Shown: positions 5,073-7,288 of the stretch, piece by piece
How positions within the stretch are numbered: the stretch's first letter is position 1
Layout: each line of letters opens with the position of its first letter
Assembly (NCBI GenBank): GCA_964654355.1
Contig: CAZZIQ010000049.1
Coordinates: 1-7,288 of the forward strand
DNA from: CAZZIQ01 sp964654355
Lineage (GTDB): Bacteria; Pseudomonadota; Gammaproteobacteria; GCF-002020875
Length of the DNA: 7,288 bases
Reading direction: 5' to 3'
The notes under the pieces: model-generated
Told to the model about the DNA's origin: nothing
Database searches by the model: none
What the model saw: the letters and a program-made list of their open reading frames with translations, nothing else
Made by a program: the position numbers and the translations under genes

Positions 5073-5861
5073 ACCTATTGCATCGCAATCAAGGTTCAAG
5101 AAGGACTGGTGTTTTGTTCGGACTCGCGCACCAACGCGGGCGTCGACAACGTCAGCAGCTATTCCAAGATGCACACCTTCATCTGGCCAGGCTCACGCAG
5201 CTTTACCTTGCTCTCTGCGGGCAACCTTGCAACCACACAACATGTTGTGAAGAAACTCACGCATGACACGCAAGATGGCTTGGTGCCGAATCTATTAAGC
5301 GTCAGCACCATGCGCGAAGCCGCCGATTACATCGGCATGATCAGTTCGCAAATCCAACAACATCAATCCACACGCGATTATGGTGGCTCGAACTTTGAAG
5401 CCAGTTTCATCATCGGCGGACAGATTGCAGGCGGTGAACCTGAGATCTACATGGTCTATCCGCAAGGCAACTACATCTATGAATCACCCCAACATCCGTT
5501 CTTGCAGATTGGAGAAACCAAATACGGCAAACCGATCCTTGATCGCGTGATTCGTTCTGACACTTCGCTTGAACGCGCTGCGCGTTGCGCCTTGGTGTCG
5601 ATGAACAGCACGGTGCGCAGTAATGTAACGGTCGGCCCACCCATTGAATTGCAGCTGTACCCGCGCGATGCCTTAAGCGAAGGTCGCCGCCTGAAGCTCG
5701 GTGATGATGATGCGTACGCACGCAAGGTTGCCGAACGCTGGAATGAGGGCCTACTCAAGGCGCTGGATCATCTACCGTGTTTCCCTTGGGAAGAGCCCGC
5801 CAAAGACAATGGCTGCGAATCGCAAGACGCTCAACTGATCGCAATTCAAGGCAAAAAGTAA
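5070..5861 (+). CDS. anbu: Anbu-type bacterial proteasome homologue
   Basis: The 263-residue protein belongs to the Anbu branch of the Ntn-hydrolase (proteasome beta/HslV) superfamily; relatives assemble into large ring or helical homo-oligomers in the cytosol. It begins M-Thr-Tyr-Cys, so removal of the initiator exposes the nucleophile Thr1 without a propeptide. In mature numbering Asp17 lies in SDSRTNAG and Lys32 in SYSKMH, matching the proteasome Thr/Asp/Lys catalytic set. Other Anbu signatures are LSAGNLATTQ, FEASFIIGGQI, QIGETKYGKPILDRVI and CALVSMNSTVRSN. The GTG start is fixed by Thr1 and a good ribosome site. Proteolytic activity and natural substrates are poorly known for the family. 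In many bacteria it is clustered with a circularly permuted ATP-grasp protein, an alpha-E protein and a transglutaminase-like protein; the ATP-grasp gene follows here, but beyond a terminator and with its own promoter. Confidence 0.95.
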   Translation: MTYCIAIKVQEGLVFCSDSRTNAGVDNVSSYSKMHTFIWPGSRSFTLLSAGNLATTQHVVKKLTHDTQDGLVPNLLSVSTMREAADYIGMISSQIQQHQSTRDYGGSNFEASFIIGGQIAGGEPEIYMVYPQGNYIYESPQHPFLQIGETKYGKPILDRVIRSDTSLERAARCALVSMNSTVRSNVTVGPPIELQLYPRDALSEGRRLKLGDDDAYARKVAERWNEGLLKALDHLPCFPWEEPAKDNGCESQDAQLIAIQGKK

Positions 5862-5887
5862 AACGCCCGCGTCCGGATCCAATCCTC

Positions 5888-5919
5888 AGCCCGCGCACCA
5901 AAATAGCGCGGGCTTTTTT
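5888..5919 (+). terminator. Intrinsic terminator after the Anbu gene
   Basis: AGCCCGCGC (5888-5896) and GCGCGGGCT (5906-5914) form a 9-bp GC-rich stem with a 9-nt loop, followed by a run of six T (5914-5919). It begins 26 nt after the Anbu stop and should uncouple Anbu from the ATP-grasp gene. Confidence 0.92.
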
Positions 5920-5998
5920 ATGATGCGCTGTTGTGGAGCAAGCCATCGGCGAGAAACCGCCGAAATCGCACCATTTCGCGCAGAAATGCATCAAGAAG

Positions 5999-6015
5999 TT
6001 GGCATGCGATTTGCA
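5999..6015 (+). promoter_or_regulatory. Sigma-54 (RpoN) promoter of the ATP-grasp gene
   Basis: TTGGCATGCGATTTGCA matches the -24/-12 consensus YTGGCACG-N4-TTGCW at every position except one (T for C in GGCAC). The invariant GG (6001-6002) and GC (6013-6014) are exactly 10 bp apart. Transcription would start near 6026, giving a leader of about 30 nt with GAGGAG (6045-6050) 6 nt before the ATG. Such promoters need an enhancer-binding activator such as NtrC; I did not identify its binding site, although the gap up to the Anbu terminator (5920-5998) leaves some room. Confidence 0.75.
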
Positions 6016-6056
6016 CATGTATTCCCAGACAGACTGCTGCAACTGAGGAGTACAGC

Positions 6057-7288
6057 ATGGCCATACGCTGGGGAAACTATCCGGTTGCTGCCGGATATGA
6101 CGAGCTCATTCGCGCACGCGGCAAACCGCGTGAAGCCGCCGCGCACCTCTGTACCTTTCTCTACACCCTAAAGGACCGGGAGATTGAGGAATACAAAGCT
6201 GCCGCGGATCTTGCGATCAAGCTGATGGGCATCACCTTCACGGTGTACTCGCAAGAAGAAGGCACCATCGATCGCTCCTGGCCGTTCGACATCATTCCGC
6301 GGGTGATCGACAAGCGCGAGTGGCAACAAGTCGAAGCCGGACTGAAGCAACGCGTCAAAGCACTCAATCTCTTCATTACAGATTTATACGACAAACAGCA
6401 GATCGTGAAAGACGATGTGTTCCCACGCACGCTGCTGGAAAACTCCGTGAACTTCCGCCCGCAGTGCATGGGCATCAAACCGCCACTTGGAATCTGGGCA
6501 CACATCTGTGGCTCCGATCTGGTGCGTGATGCCGACGGTACGCTCTACGTCCTTGAGGACAACCTTCGCGTACCCTCTGGCGTGTCCTACATGTTGGAAA
6601 ACCGCCAAGTGATGAAACGTGTTTTCCCCGACTTGTTTGATGGTGAAAGCATCTTGCCGGTCGATGACTACCCGAGTCAGCTCTACGACATGCTCGCAGC
6701 GCTCTCACCGCGCAAAATCGCCAAACCCGAAGTGGTCGTACTTACACCCGGTATCTATAACTCCGCCTACTTTGAACACAGCTATCTCGCGCAACAGATG
6801 GGCGCTGAGTTAGTGGAAGGCACCGACCTCGTCGTCGGCAAAGATGATTGTGTCTACATGCGCACCATTGAAGGCCTCACCCGTGTGGATGTGATCTATC
6901 GGCGCATCGATGATCTCTTCCTTGATCCCGAAGCCTTTAACAAAGACTCAGTCTTGGGCGTGTATGGATTGATGCGAGCCTGGAAGGCGGGCAAGGTGGC
7001 GCTGGCCAACGCGCCCGGCGCGGGTGTTGCGGATGACAAAGTCGTCTACGCCTATGTCCCAGACATCATTCGCTATTACCTCAATGAAGAACCGCTCATT
7101 CCCAATGTGCCAACCTATCGCTGCTTCTTAAAAGAGGAGCGTGATTATGTGCTGGCCCATTTGAATGAACTGGTGGTGAAACCAGCAAACGAATCCGGCG
7201 GCTATGGCATGTTGATCGGACCGCATGCAACCAAGGCCGAACGCGCTCAATTCGCCAAGCTAATTCGTCGTGATCCGCGCAACTACAT
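6057..7288 (+). CDS. Circularly permuted type 2 ATP-grasp protein, cut by window end
   Basis: The first 410 residues of a protein usually about 470-490 long; the frame is open to the window edge. The ATG has GAGGAG 6 nt upstream. It belongs to the COG2308 (DUF404/DUF407) family, ATP-grasp enzymes with permuted domain order, thought to form amide or peptide-like bonds and related to glutathionylspermidine synthase-type ligases; no substrate is established. Family signatures are GITFTVY (58-64), EDNLRVPSGVSYMLENR (167-183), LTPGIYNSAYFEH (229-241), DVIYRRIDD (278-286), ANAPGAGVADDK (317-328) and VVKPANESGGYGMLIGP (373-389), the last likely part of the nucleotide site. It follows Anbu by 195 bp, the usual neighbour, and an alpha-E protein and a transglutaminase-like gene are expected downstream outside the window. 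Its own sigma-54 promoter suggests regulation apart from Anbu. Confidence 0.95.
   Translation, partial: MAIRWGNYPVAAGYDELIRARGKPREAAAHLCTFLYTLKDREIEEYKAAADLAIKLMGITFTVYSQEEGTIDRSWPFDIIPRVIDKREWQQVEAGLKQRVKALNLFITDLYDKQQIVKDDVFPRTLLENSVNFRPQCMGIKPPLGIWAHICGSDLVRDADGTLYVLEDNLRVPSGVSYMLENRQVMKRVFPDLFDGESILPVDDYPSQLYDMLAALSPRKIAKPEVVVLTPGIYNSAYFEHSYLAQQMGAELVEGTDLVVGKDDCVYMRTIEGLTRVDVIYRRIDDLFLDPEAFNKDSVLGVYGLMRAWKAGKVALANAPGAGVADDKVVYAYVPDIIRYYLNEEPLIPNVPTYRCFLKEERDYVLAHLNELVVKPANESGGYGMLIGPHATKAERAQFAKLIRRDPRNY

Noticed and set aside
1..7288. Mobile elements, CRISPR arrays or phage genes
   Set aside because: No transposase, integrase, terminal inverted repeats, target duplications or regularly spaced repeats were seen; the S24 gene alone is not evidence of a prophage.

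Overview
The window comes from a proteobacterial chromosome, most likely gamma- or possibly betaproteobacterial. The evidence is the 5' end of a 16S rRNA gene, a tyrS gene just upstream of the rRNA operon in the same direction (an arrangement known from Pseudomonas), a PhnN very close to the enterobacterial enzyme, and a -24/-12 sigma-54 promoter. The genus cannot be fixed from this sequence.

Layout. Positions 1-51 (minus) are the 5' end of 16S rRNA, preceded by a structured leader and a strong rrn promoter (TTGACA-16-TAGAAT with an A-rich upstream element). Next on the minus strand come tyrS (335-1564) and an orphan phnN (1642-2202, TTG start). From about 2260 onward everything is on the plus strand: a strongly expressed small secreted Gly/Asn/Ala-rich protein resembling sulfur globule proteins (2370-2660) with its own promoter and a strong terminator; a LexA-type self-cleaving peptidase domain with no DNA-binding domain (2838-3305); a PutP-like sodium:solute symporter (3485-4897); an Anbu-type bacterial proteasome homologue (5070-5861); and a circularly permuted ATP-grasp protein cut by the window end (6057-7288).

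How the genes relate. The left part is housekeeping (tRNA charging, rRNA, nucleotide salvage). The right end is the start of the conserved Anbu/ATP-grasp neighbourhood, which in other bacteria also holds an alpha-E protein and a transglutaminase-like protein; those would lie beyond the right edge. Here Anbu and the ATP-grasp gene are separated by a clear intrinsic terminator and a near-consensus sigma-54 promoter, so they are probably controlled separately, the ATP-grasp gene by an RpoN-dependent signal such as nitrogen status. The most unusual items are the LexA-like protein without its helix-turn-helix domain, the sigma-54 promoter, and the small glycine-rich secreted protein with extreme codon bias.
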